This document shows, in pieces, positions 11,521 to 20,814 of a stretch of 64,000 nucleotides of DNA. Position 1 is the stretch's first letter, and each line of letters begins with the position of its first letter. The notes under the pieces are model-generated. The model made no database searches, was not told the origin of the DNA, and saw nothing but the letters and a program-made list of their open reading frames with translations. Made by a program: the position numbers and the translations under genes. The DNA comes from Ashinkailepas kermadecensis. Its lineage: Eukaryota; Arthropoda; Thecostraca; Neolepadidae. The stretch covers positions 1,135,706 through 1,199,705 of the forward strand of contig JAOTOM010005144.1 in assembly GCA_034440615.1 (NCBI GenBank), given 5' to 3'.

Positions 11521-11643
11521 CATGCTTTTTGTTAAAGGGTCATCCCAAAATATTATTATCATTCTAAAAACACTCTAATATGCCTCTGAAAGATGGATTC
11601 ATATGTGTATGTGTATTCATACAGTCATACCGAAATTATATTA

Positions 11644-12340
11644 TGCACAGTGCGCCCATGTGAATACAAGCATCGATAACATCAGGTAACAGGGGAAAAC
11701 CTGTCGCTTGGTGGACATATGTGAATACAAGCATACGATAACATCAAGTAACCTGGAGAAAACCTATCGTCTGGTGGACATATGTGAATACAAGCACACG
11801 ATAACATCAAGTAACCTGGAGAAAACCTATCGTTTGGTGGGCATATGTGAATACAAGCACACGATAACATCAAGTAACCCGGGGGAAACTCTATCATTTG
11901 GTGGGCATATGTGAATACAAGCACACGATAACATCAAGTAACCCGGGGGAAACTCTATCATTTGGTGGGCATATGTAAATACAAGCACACGACAACATCA
12001 GGTAACGCGGGGAAAACCCATCGTTTGGTGGGCATATGTGAATACAAGCGCACGACAACATCAAGTAACCCGGGGAAAACCTATCGTTTGGTGGGCATAT
12101 GTGAATACAAGCACACGATAACATCAGGTCACGCGGGGAAAACCCATCATTGGTGGGCATATGTGAATACAAGCACACTATTTCATCAGGTAACGCGGGG
12201 AAAACCCATCGTTTGGTGGGCATATGTGAATACAAGCGCACGACAACATCAAGTAACCCGGGGAAAACCTATCGTTTGGTGGGCATATGTGAATACCAGC
12301 ACACGATAACATCAAGTAACCCGGGTAAATCCTATCTGAG
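11644..12340. repeat. 63-bp tandem satellite, about 11 copies
   Basis: The unit begins GGTGGGCATATGTGAATACA, contains 'cgataacatcaagtaac' and ends in 'aaaacctatcgttt'. Unit starts at 11711, 11773, 11836 and 11900 show a 62-64 bp period. Because 63 is divisible by 3, both strands stay open for long stretches, but nothing supports translation. The array ends about 40 bp past the stop codon of the DEG/ENaC gene on the minus strand. Confidence 0.9.
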
Positions 12341-12378
12341 TCGGCCCGCCAGCCCACTCGTCAGCCGCTTTGGAGCGA

Positions 12379-13635
12379 TCACATTACGTTGGTCTGTTCC
12401 GGCTGCACGACGAACACGAGCCCACGCGGGCGGGTGTGGCGTCCAGTGCGCTTGGTGGCCAGGTTGTGCTCCACACGGCGACGGAGCCACTCAGCTTCCG
12501 CCGGGAGACCGTCCGGCCAGACTGGACTGCGCTTCGACTCTCCGGCCGACGTCTTCCGCGCCTTCTTGTCGATCACCTTGGAGGCCAGCAAGTTCAGCGC
12601 ATCCACCATGGTGAGCACCGACATGCCCAGCATGAGACCGAGGTTGCCTCCGATGTCGACTAAGAGCGCATCCCAAGTGATGGCATATCTTTCTACCGTC
12701 TGTTTGATATGCTGTCGCATGAAGTGGATGTTGATCGCAGTGAACATGTCCTCTCGACCGATGTTAGTGTTCGTTAAGTCGGTGTCCATATCGATGTCAA
12801 TTGTTTGGCAGGCCGACTGGGAACACCCACACCCGTCATGAGATACTTGGCTCACAGCTTCAGCGAATTCATGGAATTGGAAAAAGGTCTTGCACAAGGG
12901 ATATGTCTTGGTGAGTTTCATTGCTGCGAAAAAAGGGACGCACTTGGCAATCCGGGCTCCTTCGCTCAGTGCGCATAGTTCTATGCATTCCATGCGTGTC
13001 TGGTCATCTGAACACTGCGCATCTTCGGTGCTCAAGGCGGCATACATATTCCAGGTCACACGCAAACTAAAATGGGCATTCTGAGCTATTTTGTGCGTCG
13101 TGTATTTGCCGTCAGCAGTAAGGAAGCTCTCGATCAGAGGTAAATCGGAGTGATGGACCACAACTTTGGGAATACATGAGCCGGCGAAGGGATTCATAAG
13201 TAATTGCGTCTTGTCACTATACCTGTGATTCGTGATGGCCAAGGTCCAGCAATAGGCCAAGAGGGATACACTACTTGATGGAATTAGCCATTGAAGGGTG
13301 CCTTGGACATCTTCATATTGCGGATATTCGCCAGCAGTGCTGTTAGTTGAAAATGCATCTGGAATGTGATGAGACAAGTTCGAGTGATGCCACGTAAGCG
13401 TTTCTTCAAAATCAAGGTTGTTTTCATCCCAGATGCCGGTGAGGCTCATACAGTTGCATATGCTCACCATTGGATTATGTTGGTCCTTGAGGTATCGTGT
13501 CCTGGTTACAATATCACCCTCCACGAACTGCGCGAAACGCAAGCTCACCAGGTATATGAAAATGGCAATGCACCCGCATGTCAGTACAACACGAGCAGCG
13601 CCGACCAGCAGTCGAATTGTGCACGTGAACTTCAT
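12379..13635 (-). CDS. DEG/ENaC-family sodium channel subunit
   Basis: Predicted amiloride-sensitive-type cation channel subunit (degenerin/ENaC/pickpocket/ASIC superfamily), a plasma-membrane trimer subunit. The 418 residues show TM1 at about 15-34 (RVVLTCGCIAIFIYLVSLRF), then NPMVSIC in place of the family's FPAVTIC-like motif, a Cys-containing extracellular domain with several N-glycosylation sequons, CGCSQSAC before the pore, and TM2 at about 323-355 with DIGGNLGLMLGMSVLTMVD, whose GMS matches the G-x-S selectivity filter. The C-tail is basic. The ATG at 13633-13635 follows an in-frame stop 51 nt upstream, so the ORF is bounded. It is uninterrupted and intronless. The cytosolic N-terminus with the conserved His-Gly motif is missing: either an upstream exon exists or this is a truncated or retrocopied paralogue. 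It is the best host-gene candidate in the window. Confidence 0.85.
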   Translation of the reverse strand: MKFTCTIRLLVGAARVVLTCGCIAIFIYLVSLRFAQFVEGDIVTRTRYLKDQHNPMVSICNCMSLTGIWDENNLDFEETLTWHHSNLSHHIPDAFSTNSTAGEYPQYEDVQGTLQWLIPSSSVSLLAYCWTLAITNHRYSDKTQLLMNPFAGSCIPKVVVHHSDLPLIESFLTADGKYTTHKIAQNAHFSLRVTWNMYAALSTEDAQCSDDQTRMECIELCALSEGARIAKCVPFFAAMKLTKTYPLCKTFFQFHEFAEAVSQVSHDGCGCSQSACQTIDIDMDTDLTNTNIGREDMFTAINIHFMRQHIKQTVERYAITWDALLVDIGGNLGLMLGMSVLTMVDALNLLASKVIDKKARKTSAGESKRSPVWPDGLPAEAEWLRRRVEHNLATKRTGRHTRPRGLVFVVQPEQTNVM

Positions 13636-14499
13636 GGCAACGGCACCTCCGACTCCTGGTCTGGTTCTGCCACGTACTGAGCCTCACGTTTCGTATGCGA
13701 TGCAGTTGGTTTGCCACCCTCCGACATTTAAACGAAGTGACGTTCTTGCAACGCGATGCCTTCCTGTACTTGATCGCTATCAATTTGCTCGTCGGGAAGG
13801 AATGGACAGCTGTAGCATTGTCAAAGGCTGCAAGCATCGCATGCATTGTGGACAAGTGGCATGTGGCGATAACGCCCTGAGTAATTGACTTCGTTGAAAT
13901 GGAATGAACGGTTTGTTTTGGTAGCACATCTAGCTGCCATGATGTTCTCGAGTTCGGCAGGTATAAAAGAACTTGGTGTCATCACCGCCGGTAAAGTCGT
14001 TGTTGAGACGCACACCTTGCTGCATTTATTCAAGTTGCCTGCAAGTTCCGTATGCATGCGCAGAAACACAGGATGCGTCAGGTTTTGGTGCAAGGCACAC
14101 ACACATAAATACCATTTCATGGCTCGACAAGATCTAGTATTTTGACCTATACAAGTGATTGAGCACCAGAAGCTGCCCGTCGCCCTCAAGCCCCGCCCTC
14201 CCCTCCCAGCTGTCTCGTAGGTGTCCTTCCCAGGACATCTGCGAGAAGCTCCACCCCCGGGGTGACGTCAGACACCCGCACCACTAGTTGGTTGTTAGTC
14301 GGAATAGCCGGCCGACGCCACTAGTCGGTTGCTCGCCGGATTAGCCGGCGTAGGCCCCCCCCCCCTCCCAACCCCCTTCGGCCCACCGGTGCTCTCGGGC
14401 ACCGTCGGGAAACCGACTTGTACCGGCGACCAGCTTTGATTGTCTTTTTGTCCCCTCCCACCCAATAGCATAGAGTCGACAGAGGTACCTTTCTGGTTT
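13636..14499. other. 5' flank of the DEG/ENaC gene and GC-rich spacer
   Basis: The upstream side of the minus-strand channel gene lies at 13636-14150. No firm TATA box or initiator was identified. From about 14180 to 14500 the sequence is GC-rich and has a short local duplication: 'actagttggttgttagtcgg' (14283) resembles 'actagtcggttgctcgccgg' (14321). It may include the 5' UTR of the LINE that follows. Confidence 0.4.
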
Positions 14500-14809
14500 A
14501 ATGGATCGGGCTAGCGGTCTACGACCGTGACTGCGCCCGCCTCTGCTCGGCTACTCCCATCCCTCCAAAACTCTGTGTCTTTCTACCCCTTTTTCACGTC
14601 ACTTCTTTCCATACCTTTCCTTGCAGCACCCTTTCAGGGTGCCTATCTTGTCTGCACCCCTTCAGGGCGCCCTTTTCTCCACACACGCACTTCCCCATCG
14701 TCTCGCCGGGTACAATCCCCGCCCTGCCCCCGGTATGCCCGGGGACCCCCCGCCCCTCGGGAGGACGGCGGGCGCCGGCCGCTTCCGGGAGCCCGCCTGC
14801 CCCCTCCTC

Positions 14810-15860
14810 AGGACCTCCCGGAGGGAGAATCGTTCGTGATTCTCACGAAAGCTGAGGGCTCGTGGACCCGAACCTCCCCGTTCGCGATCGCGAGGTAGCT
14901 GGACGGATGGACCGGTGGCGTGATTTCCGCCAAGGTCCTCCGCTCCGGTTCCCTCCTGGTCCGCGTAAAAGAGGCGGCCCATGCCCGTATACTGCTGAGC
15001 TTGGGCAACTTCCCAGGATGCAACACCGACGTTGAGATGGCCGACAGACTACATATGTCGTTTACTACGGCATATGCGCCCGAGCTGGCGGAGCTCTCAG
15101 AGGAAGAGCTCCTCGCGGAGCTCGGGTCGCAGGGAGTCTGCGAAGTCACGCGACTAGGCAGCCGAGCCAGACCGGGCCCAGTTCTTGAAACTGGGATTTA
15201 GGTCCCTGAACCCTCCCAGCCACGTCATGGCGGGCTACCTAAGGATGGCACTCCGCCCCTGGACCCCGCCCCCTTCGCGCTGCACAGACTGTCAGCGCAA
15301 CGGACATCTGAGCCGGGCGTGCCGCGCGAAGACGCCAGTCTGTGGCCGTTGTGCCTAGGGCCACCCGTCGGAGACATGCGACACCGATGAGCTGCGGTAT
15401 GCGGCATGCCAGGGCCCGCACCTTGCCTCGTCCCCCAGGTGCCCTGCCTGGCTATACGCCGAAGAAAGGCAGGCAAGTCGCCTCGCCACACAGCGCGGCG
15501 CTCCGTCCCCGCCCCCAGCCGTGTGGTCCCGCCCCCGGTTGGCCCCACTGTGGCCGACCCCAGCAGAGGCGGCTCAACGCCCCTCATCCCTCTTGCCCGA
15601 ACCGACAGAGACCGCCCATTCCCCTCCTCCCAACCTCACCCGCTGCCGGCCACGCGCCCCGCCCCCAAAGCGGGTCCGACCGTCTCCCGGCCCCCGCACC
15701 GCCAGCAGGCCGCCCCGTTGCCGGTCACGCGCCCCGCTCCCGTTGAGGACCCCACTGACACTGGGCATCACCGCCGCCGGCTGCACGCCCCGCTCCCATC
15801 GCGAGCTGCTCGACCGCCCGACCCCCTGTCCGCCTCCAGGCCGCTCAGCCCACCAGGGCT
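14810..15860 (+). pseudogene. LINE family 1 ORF1 (RNA-binding, zinc-knuckle protein)
   Basis: Gag-like nucleic-acid chaperone remnant. An RRM-like segment reads ISAKVLRSGSLLVRVKEAAH, then LSEEELLAELGSQGVCEVTR. Later come CCHC-type knuckles: CTDCQRNGHLSRAC (CxxCxxxxHxxxxC), CGRC...GHPSETC and AACQGPHLASSPRCP. The pieces sit in three frames with several stops (for example near 14896, 15199 and 15356), so it is broken. The downstream region to about 16060 is Pro/Arg-rich and GC-rich. Family 2 ORF1 (47566-48878) has the same RRM-like plus triple-knuckle architecture. Confidence 0.72.
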
Positions 15861-16029
15861 AGAGCCGCGTCCACACCACCCCCTCTGGGTCGCCCACCCT
15901 CCCGGTCCCCCGAGACCAGCCACCACTCCCATTCCCGAGCCTGGACCCACCTGGGGGTCCAGAGCCTCCCTCCACCTCACCAGGGTCGTCCGACTCCTAC
16001 GAGACGGACGACTCCGTTACGCCCTCACA

Positions 16030-16375
16030 GCCACACACACGCCTGCGAGGGCGTGAACACCACACCACAACACAACACTAATGCAGACACCCACCACGCC
16101 TGCGGGGCGTGACACCACACCACAACCCAACACTAATGCGACACCCACCACGCCTGCGAGGGCGTGAACCACACAACACACACTAATGCAGCCCCACCAC
16201 GCCTGCGGGCGTGAACACCCACCACTAATGCGACACCCACCCGCCTGCGGGGTGACACCCACCACACACACACTTGCGACCCCCCCGCCTGCGGGCGTGA
16301 ACCCCCCCCCCCTATGCGACCCCCCGCCTGCAGGCGTGAACACCACACCCAACCGCACTAATGCAGACACCCACC
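16030..16375. repeat. ~55-bp GC-rich tandem repeat between ORF1 and ORF2
   Basis: About six or seven degenerate units around 'cacgcctgcg(a)gggcgtga' followed by 'caccacacc...actaatgc', with 'gcctgcg' cores near 16042, 16098, 16151, 16203, 16241, 16288 and 16325. The last units are shortened. It lies directly before the first EN codons. Confidence 0.75.
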
Positions 16376-16800
16376 ACTGAATTCTTGCTCCAATGGAATA
16401 CGAGGTCTCTCATATCCCATTGGGCAGAATTCAAGGAATATATAATCAAAAATAAACCATTGATTGCCGCCGTTCAGGAGACCAGATGGCGCGACAATGA
16501 TCCATATAATTTTAATATCTCTGGCTATACCCTCTACTTCCAAAACAGAAAGTGTACATCCCGCGGCGGCGGGGTAGCCCTATTCGTTTCCAACACCCTT
16601 CTTTATAGCCCAATCACCATTCTCAATTACCTGAATTTTATTGCAGTATCCGTCAAACTTGCACAACTGGAACTCACTGTACCTTCCCTCTATCTTCCAC
16701 CTACGCATACACTATCTCTAACCTCTATAACCAATCTCTTTGGTCTCCCCCCCACACCCCTGTTTGGTGCTTGGATACCTCAACGCCCACCACCAGGCAT
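16361..16800 (+). pseudogene. LINE family 1 endonuclease, N-terminal part
   Basis: APE-like endonuclease that nicks target DNA for target-primed reverse transcription. It opens with LLQWNTRSLISHWAEF (the family's WN.R.L motif), then VQETRW (catalytic Glu), FNISGYTLYFQNR, GGGVALFVSN and LYLPPTH. A frameshift in the C-run at about 16748 leads into GYLNAHHQA, the expected GDFNAHHxxW motif with Asp changed to Tyr. That motif is the first unit of the 69-bp array. The domain resumes after the array and the nested TIR element. Confidence 0.8.
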
Positions 16801-19250
16801 GAGGTTGTCACACCACATCTCAGCGCAGACAACACACTGAAACACTCCTCAACACCCACCACCAGGCATGAGGTTGTCACACCACATCTCAGCGCAGACA
16901 ACACATTGAAACACTCCTCAACACCCACCACCAGGCATGAGGTTGTCACACCACATCTCAGCGCAGACAACACATTGAAACACTCCTCAACACCCACCAC
17001 CAGGCATGAGGTTGTCACACCACATCTCAGCGCAGACAACACATTGAAACACTCCTCAACACCCACCACCAGGCATGAGGTTGTCACACCACATCTCAGC
17101 GCAGACAACACATTGAAACACTCCTCAACACCCACCACCAGGCATGGGGTTGTCACACCACATCTCAGCGCAGACAACACATTGAAACACTCCTCAACAC
17201 CCACCACCAGGCATGAGGTTGTCACACCACATCTCAGCGCAGACAACACATTGAAACACTCCTCAACACCCACCACCAGGCATGGGGTTGTCACACCACA
17301 TCTCAGCGCAGACAACACATTGAAACACTCCTCAACGCCCACCACCAGGCATGAGGTTGTCACACCACATCTCAGCGCAGACAACACATTGAAACACTCC
17401 TCAACGCCCACCACCAGGCATGGGGTTGTCACACCACATCTCAGCGCAGACAACACACTGAAACACTCCTCAACGCCCACCACCAGGCATGGGGTTGTCA
17501 CACCACATCTCAGCGCAGACAACACACTGAAACACTCCTCAACACCCACCACCAGGCATGAGGTTGTCACACCACATCTCAGCGCAGACAACACATTGAA
17601 ACACTCCTCAACACCCACCACCAGGCATGGGGTTGTCACACCACATCTCAGCGCAGACAACACATTGAAACACTCCTCAACACCCACCATCAGGCATGGG
17701 GTTGTCACACCACATCTCAGCGCAGACAACACATTGAAACACTCCTCAACACCCACCACCAGGCATGGAGGTTGTCACACCACATCTCAGCGCAGACAAC
17801 ACATTGAAACACTCCTCAACGCCCACCACCAGGCATGGAGGTTGTCACACCACATCTCAGCGCAGACAACACATTGAAACACTCCTCAACGCCCACCACC
17901 AGGCATGGGGTTGTCACACCACATCTCAGCGCAGACAACACACTGAAACACTCCTCAACGCCCACCACCAGGCATGGGGTTGTCACACCACATCTCAGCG
18001 CAGACAACACATTGAAACACTCCTCAACACCCACCACCAGGCATGGGGTTGTCACACCACATCTCAGCGCAGACAACACATTGAAACACTCCTCAACACC
18101 CACCACCAGGCATGGGGTTGTCACACCACATCTCAGCGCAGACAACACACTGAAACACTCCTCAACACCCACCACCAGGCATGGGGTTGTCACACCACAT
18201 CTCAGCGCAGACAACACATTGAAACACTCCTCAACGCCCACCACCAGGCATGGGGTTGTCACACCACATCTCAGCGCAGACAACACATTGAAACACTCCT
18301 CAACACCCACCACCAGGCATGGGGTTGTCACACCACATCTCAGCGCAGACAACACATTGAAACACTCCTCAACGCCCACCACCAGGCATGGGGTTGTCAC
18401 ACCACATCTCAGCGCAGACAACACATTGAAACACTCCTCAACACCCACCACCAGGCATGGGGTTGTCACACCACATCTCAGCGCCCACCACCAGGCATGG
18501 GGTTGTCACACCACATCTCAGCGCAGACAACACATTGAAACACTCCTCAACACCCACCACCAGGCATGGGGTTGTCACACCACATCTCAGCGCAGACAAC
18601 ACATTGAAACACTCCTCAACGCCCACCACCAGGCATGGGGTTGTCACACCACATCTCAGCGCAGACAACACATTGAAACACTCCTCAACGCCCACCACCA
18701 GGCATGGGGTTGTCACACCACATCTCAGCGCAGACAACACATTGAAACACTCCTCAACGCCCACCACCAGGCATGGGGTTGTCACACCACATCTCAGCGC
18801 AGACAACACATTGAAACACTCCTCAACGCCCACCACCAGGCATGAGGTTGTCACACCACATCTCAGCGCAGACAACACACTGAAACACTCCTCAACGCCC
18901 ACCACCAGGCATGAGGTTGTCACACCACATCTCAGCGCAGACAACACACTGAAACACTCCTCAACGCCCACCACCAGGCATGGGGTTGTCACACCACATC
19001 TCAGCGCAGACAACACATTGAAACACTCCTCAACGCCCACCACCAGGCATGGGGTTGTCACACCACATCTCAGCGCAGACAACACATTGAAACACTCCTC
19101 AACGCCCACCACCAGGCATGGGGTTGTCACACCACATCTCAGCGCAGACAACACATTGAAACACTCCTCAACGCCCACCACCAGGCATGGGGTTGTCACA
19201 CCACATCTCAGCGCAGACAACACACTGAAACACTCCTCAACACCCACAGC
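16780..19250 (+). repeat. 69-bp tandem array (~36 units) made from the EN catalytic-motif codons
   Basis: Near-identical 69-bp units (23 codons). In the EN frame each unit reads LNAHHQAWGCHTTSQRRQ, then HIETL. This is the segment that follows G(D/Y)(F/L)N in APE endonucleases and aligns with family 2's GDFNSHHPLWDTRTTQ (about 49228-49275). Variants are few: G/A in 'catg(g/a)gg', A/G in 'caac(a/g)ccc' and T/C in 'caca(t/c)tg'. Two 70-bp units near 17765 and 17835 ('catggagg') shift the frame, and one truncated unit sits at about 18480-18496. EN coding continues after the last unit as a VFLNDQTPTHT stretch (to 19285). All long ORFs here on both strands are by-products of the period. Confidence 0.92.
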
Positions 19251-19410
19251 ATGGTCTTTTTAAATGACCAAACACCCACACACACGTTAGGCGTCATAAG
19301 CGGACATAATACCGGTGGCGCCGCTCTGGTGGTGGGTTTGTGAAGGAACACCACCAGAGTGGGCTTGCTTTTATTAATGCTATATTCTGGTTTCTAGACG
19401 AGGTGCAAGT

Positions 19411-20040
19411 AATTTCCAATGGTCCAATTTGAACAACATTGAAACTAGCTCTATTATGAAGTGTAGTTCGTTTTATTATCAAATCATTTCACCCTGTCAC
19501 TTTGCCCTTAAAGTGAAATTGGAGCAATTGGCCACTCAACATCTTGTGATAAACACGTGTCATACATCTTCTGTGTGACGTCCTGACAATTTCCAATGTT
19601 CTTAACTGAACGGAAATCGAACATGCTACATTTTTATATCATATTGGATAACTTCCATGAAGGTTTAACCCTGTCACTTTTGCACTCAATTCCAGAACTT
19701 GTATCCCAAATTATCACACTGCATCACTTTATATTGTATATCAGAAGTTCTACATTACCGAATTAATTTCCAATGGTCTTAAATAAACAGGCATAAAATC
19801 CGCTGCCTTCTGATGCCATACTCGAATACCTTTATAGATATCTAACCCTGTTATTTTTGCACTCAATTCCAGGATTTGTGTCTCAAATTATCACATTGTA
19901 TTACTTTTAATTGTATATCAGATGTTCTACATTAGCGAATTAATTTCCAATGGTCTCAAATATACCGGCATAAAATCAGCTGCCTTCTGATGCAATACTC
20001 GACTACTTTTATAGATGCCTAACCCTGTCACTTCTTACCT
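19411..20040. repeat. 177-bp tandem repeat inside TIR element A
   Basis: The anchor 'aatttccaatg' or close variants recurs at 19411, 19588, 19765 and 19942, exactly 177 bp apart. Units share an 'aaccctgtcactttt...caattccag' segment. Confidence 0.85.
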
Positions 20041-20443
20041 TTTGACATGGAGCTTTGCGACATTATTGACGTTCTGGCATGGCTCGATTACGTCAAGCGC
20101 CGATGGTTGCTGCCTAGATGATCCGTAGGGCCGTCGAGCGGTGGCACGATAGAAAGTAAAGTTCCGCCCTTCAACAATACTAAGCAACATCGGCTCTGCC
20201 ACGCCAAAATGGTGTAGGAGAAATTCATGGTTGTAGATGCGTTCTTTCTCTTCAACGCCCATAAGCGTTATGTTCTTAAACAATTTCGCCAAAATATGTC
20301 GCCTCAACTCTAATGGTGGCGGAACTCATGCCAGGCACATCGTCTATCGTTTCAAATATGAAAATCTGCCTGTAACTTTGGCGTTGGGGCCCATTAACAT
20401 TCAGGGAATAGGAATCCCGCGCCCCGTCATGTTATGAATGGCG

Positions 20444-20502
20444 GGCGGTTGGTGATGGGCCGGAGGCGGCCGGCGGCCGCCTCCGGCCCGTCACCAACCG
20501 CC
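20444..20502. repeat. GC-rich 28-bp hairpin
   Basis: Arms 20444-20471 and 20475-20502 are inverted copies with one mismatch and a 3-nt spacer (GGC). It lies within the TIR element near the end shared with copy B, where the hairpin is not retained. Confidence 0.85.
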
Positions 20503-20814
20503 GGCCGCCGGCCGTCTATGATGGAAAATAGTTCAAAAAGGAAATACGTAAAGTAACAATATGCGCAATAAGTCACTGCAAGTGACAATAAAATTGACGT
20601 CTGAAGGCAAGCAAACTTTCATAAATGCACTTCGCATCTTATTTTATGGAGACAGAGTCTTATAAATTGTAACTATATTCTTCGCGCACACACAGTAAGC
20701 ATCCGGCACCGCTTGTCGGGGGCGCATGTTTCAGAGTTCTTGAATGGAACCTGTTTTCTTTCTTTACTGGAGACCTCCTCGATGTCCGCAGTAACATTGC
20801 GTCTGACGCCTAAC

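Larger units (their letters stand above)
10680..11566 (+). mobile_element. Penelope-like element, 3' fragment
   Basis: Contains the C-terminal linker and GIY-YIG endonuclease domain typical of PLE polyproteins, followed by a ~330-bp 3' region ending near 'aaagggtcatccca'. The RT domain expected upstream is missing; the piggyBac-type MITE lies immediately 5'. A TA microsatellite (10790-10811) interrupts the linker coding sequence. The inverted 3'-end-like piece at 9655-9702 may be the other boundary. Confidence 0.78.
19286..20814. mobile_element. TIR element with internal 177-bp repeats (copy A)
   Basis: Ends are GTTAGGCGTC (19286-19295) and GACGCCTAAC (20805-20814), a perfect 10-bp inverted pair. 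The element lies inside the LINE EN gene: coding stops at 19285 (THT) and resumes after 20814 (DIAPFRPSAVDLSIAS). No clean target duplication is visible. Four 177-bp tandem units occupy 19411-20040. The right ~440 bp (about 20370-20814) recurs inverted at 39566-39985. A 90-codon minus ORF (20035-20307) is unrecognised and no transposase is identified, so it is probably non-autonomous. Superfamily unknown. Confidence 0.72.

Noticed and set aside
11682..12614. Overlapping ORFs in the 63-bp array, and plus-strand ORFs over the DEG/ENaC gene
   Set aside because: Satellite by-products and antisense shadows of the channel ORF.
14527..16056. GC-rich ORFs on both strands as host genes (for example 216 codons at 15406)
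   Set aside because: Pro/Arg-rich low-complexity frames over the LINE ORF1 tail. The zinc-knuckle remnants show which frames once coded.
16780..19250. CRISPR-like array
   Set aside because: Units are contiguous and near-identical, with no unique spacers, in a eukaryotic context; the unit is LINE coding sequence.
16725..19263. Long ORFs on both strands (up to 368 codons) as a repetitive protein gene
   Set aside because: They are by-products of a 69-bp period with no stop in several frames. The only meaningful frame is the LINE EN frame, which is broken at both sides.
19250..19286. 8-bp target duplication for TIR element A
   Set aside because: Flanks 'acacacac' and 'gaacacag' do not match well enough; the superfamily was left open.
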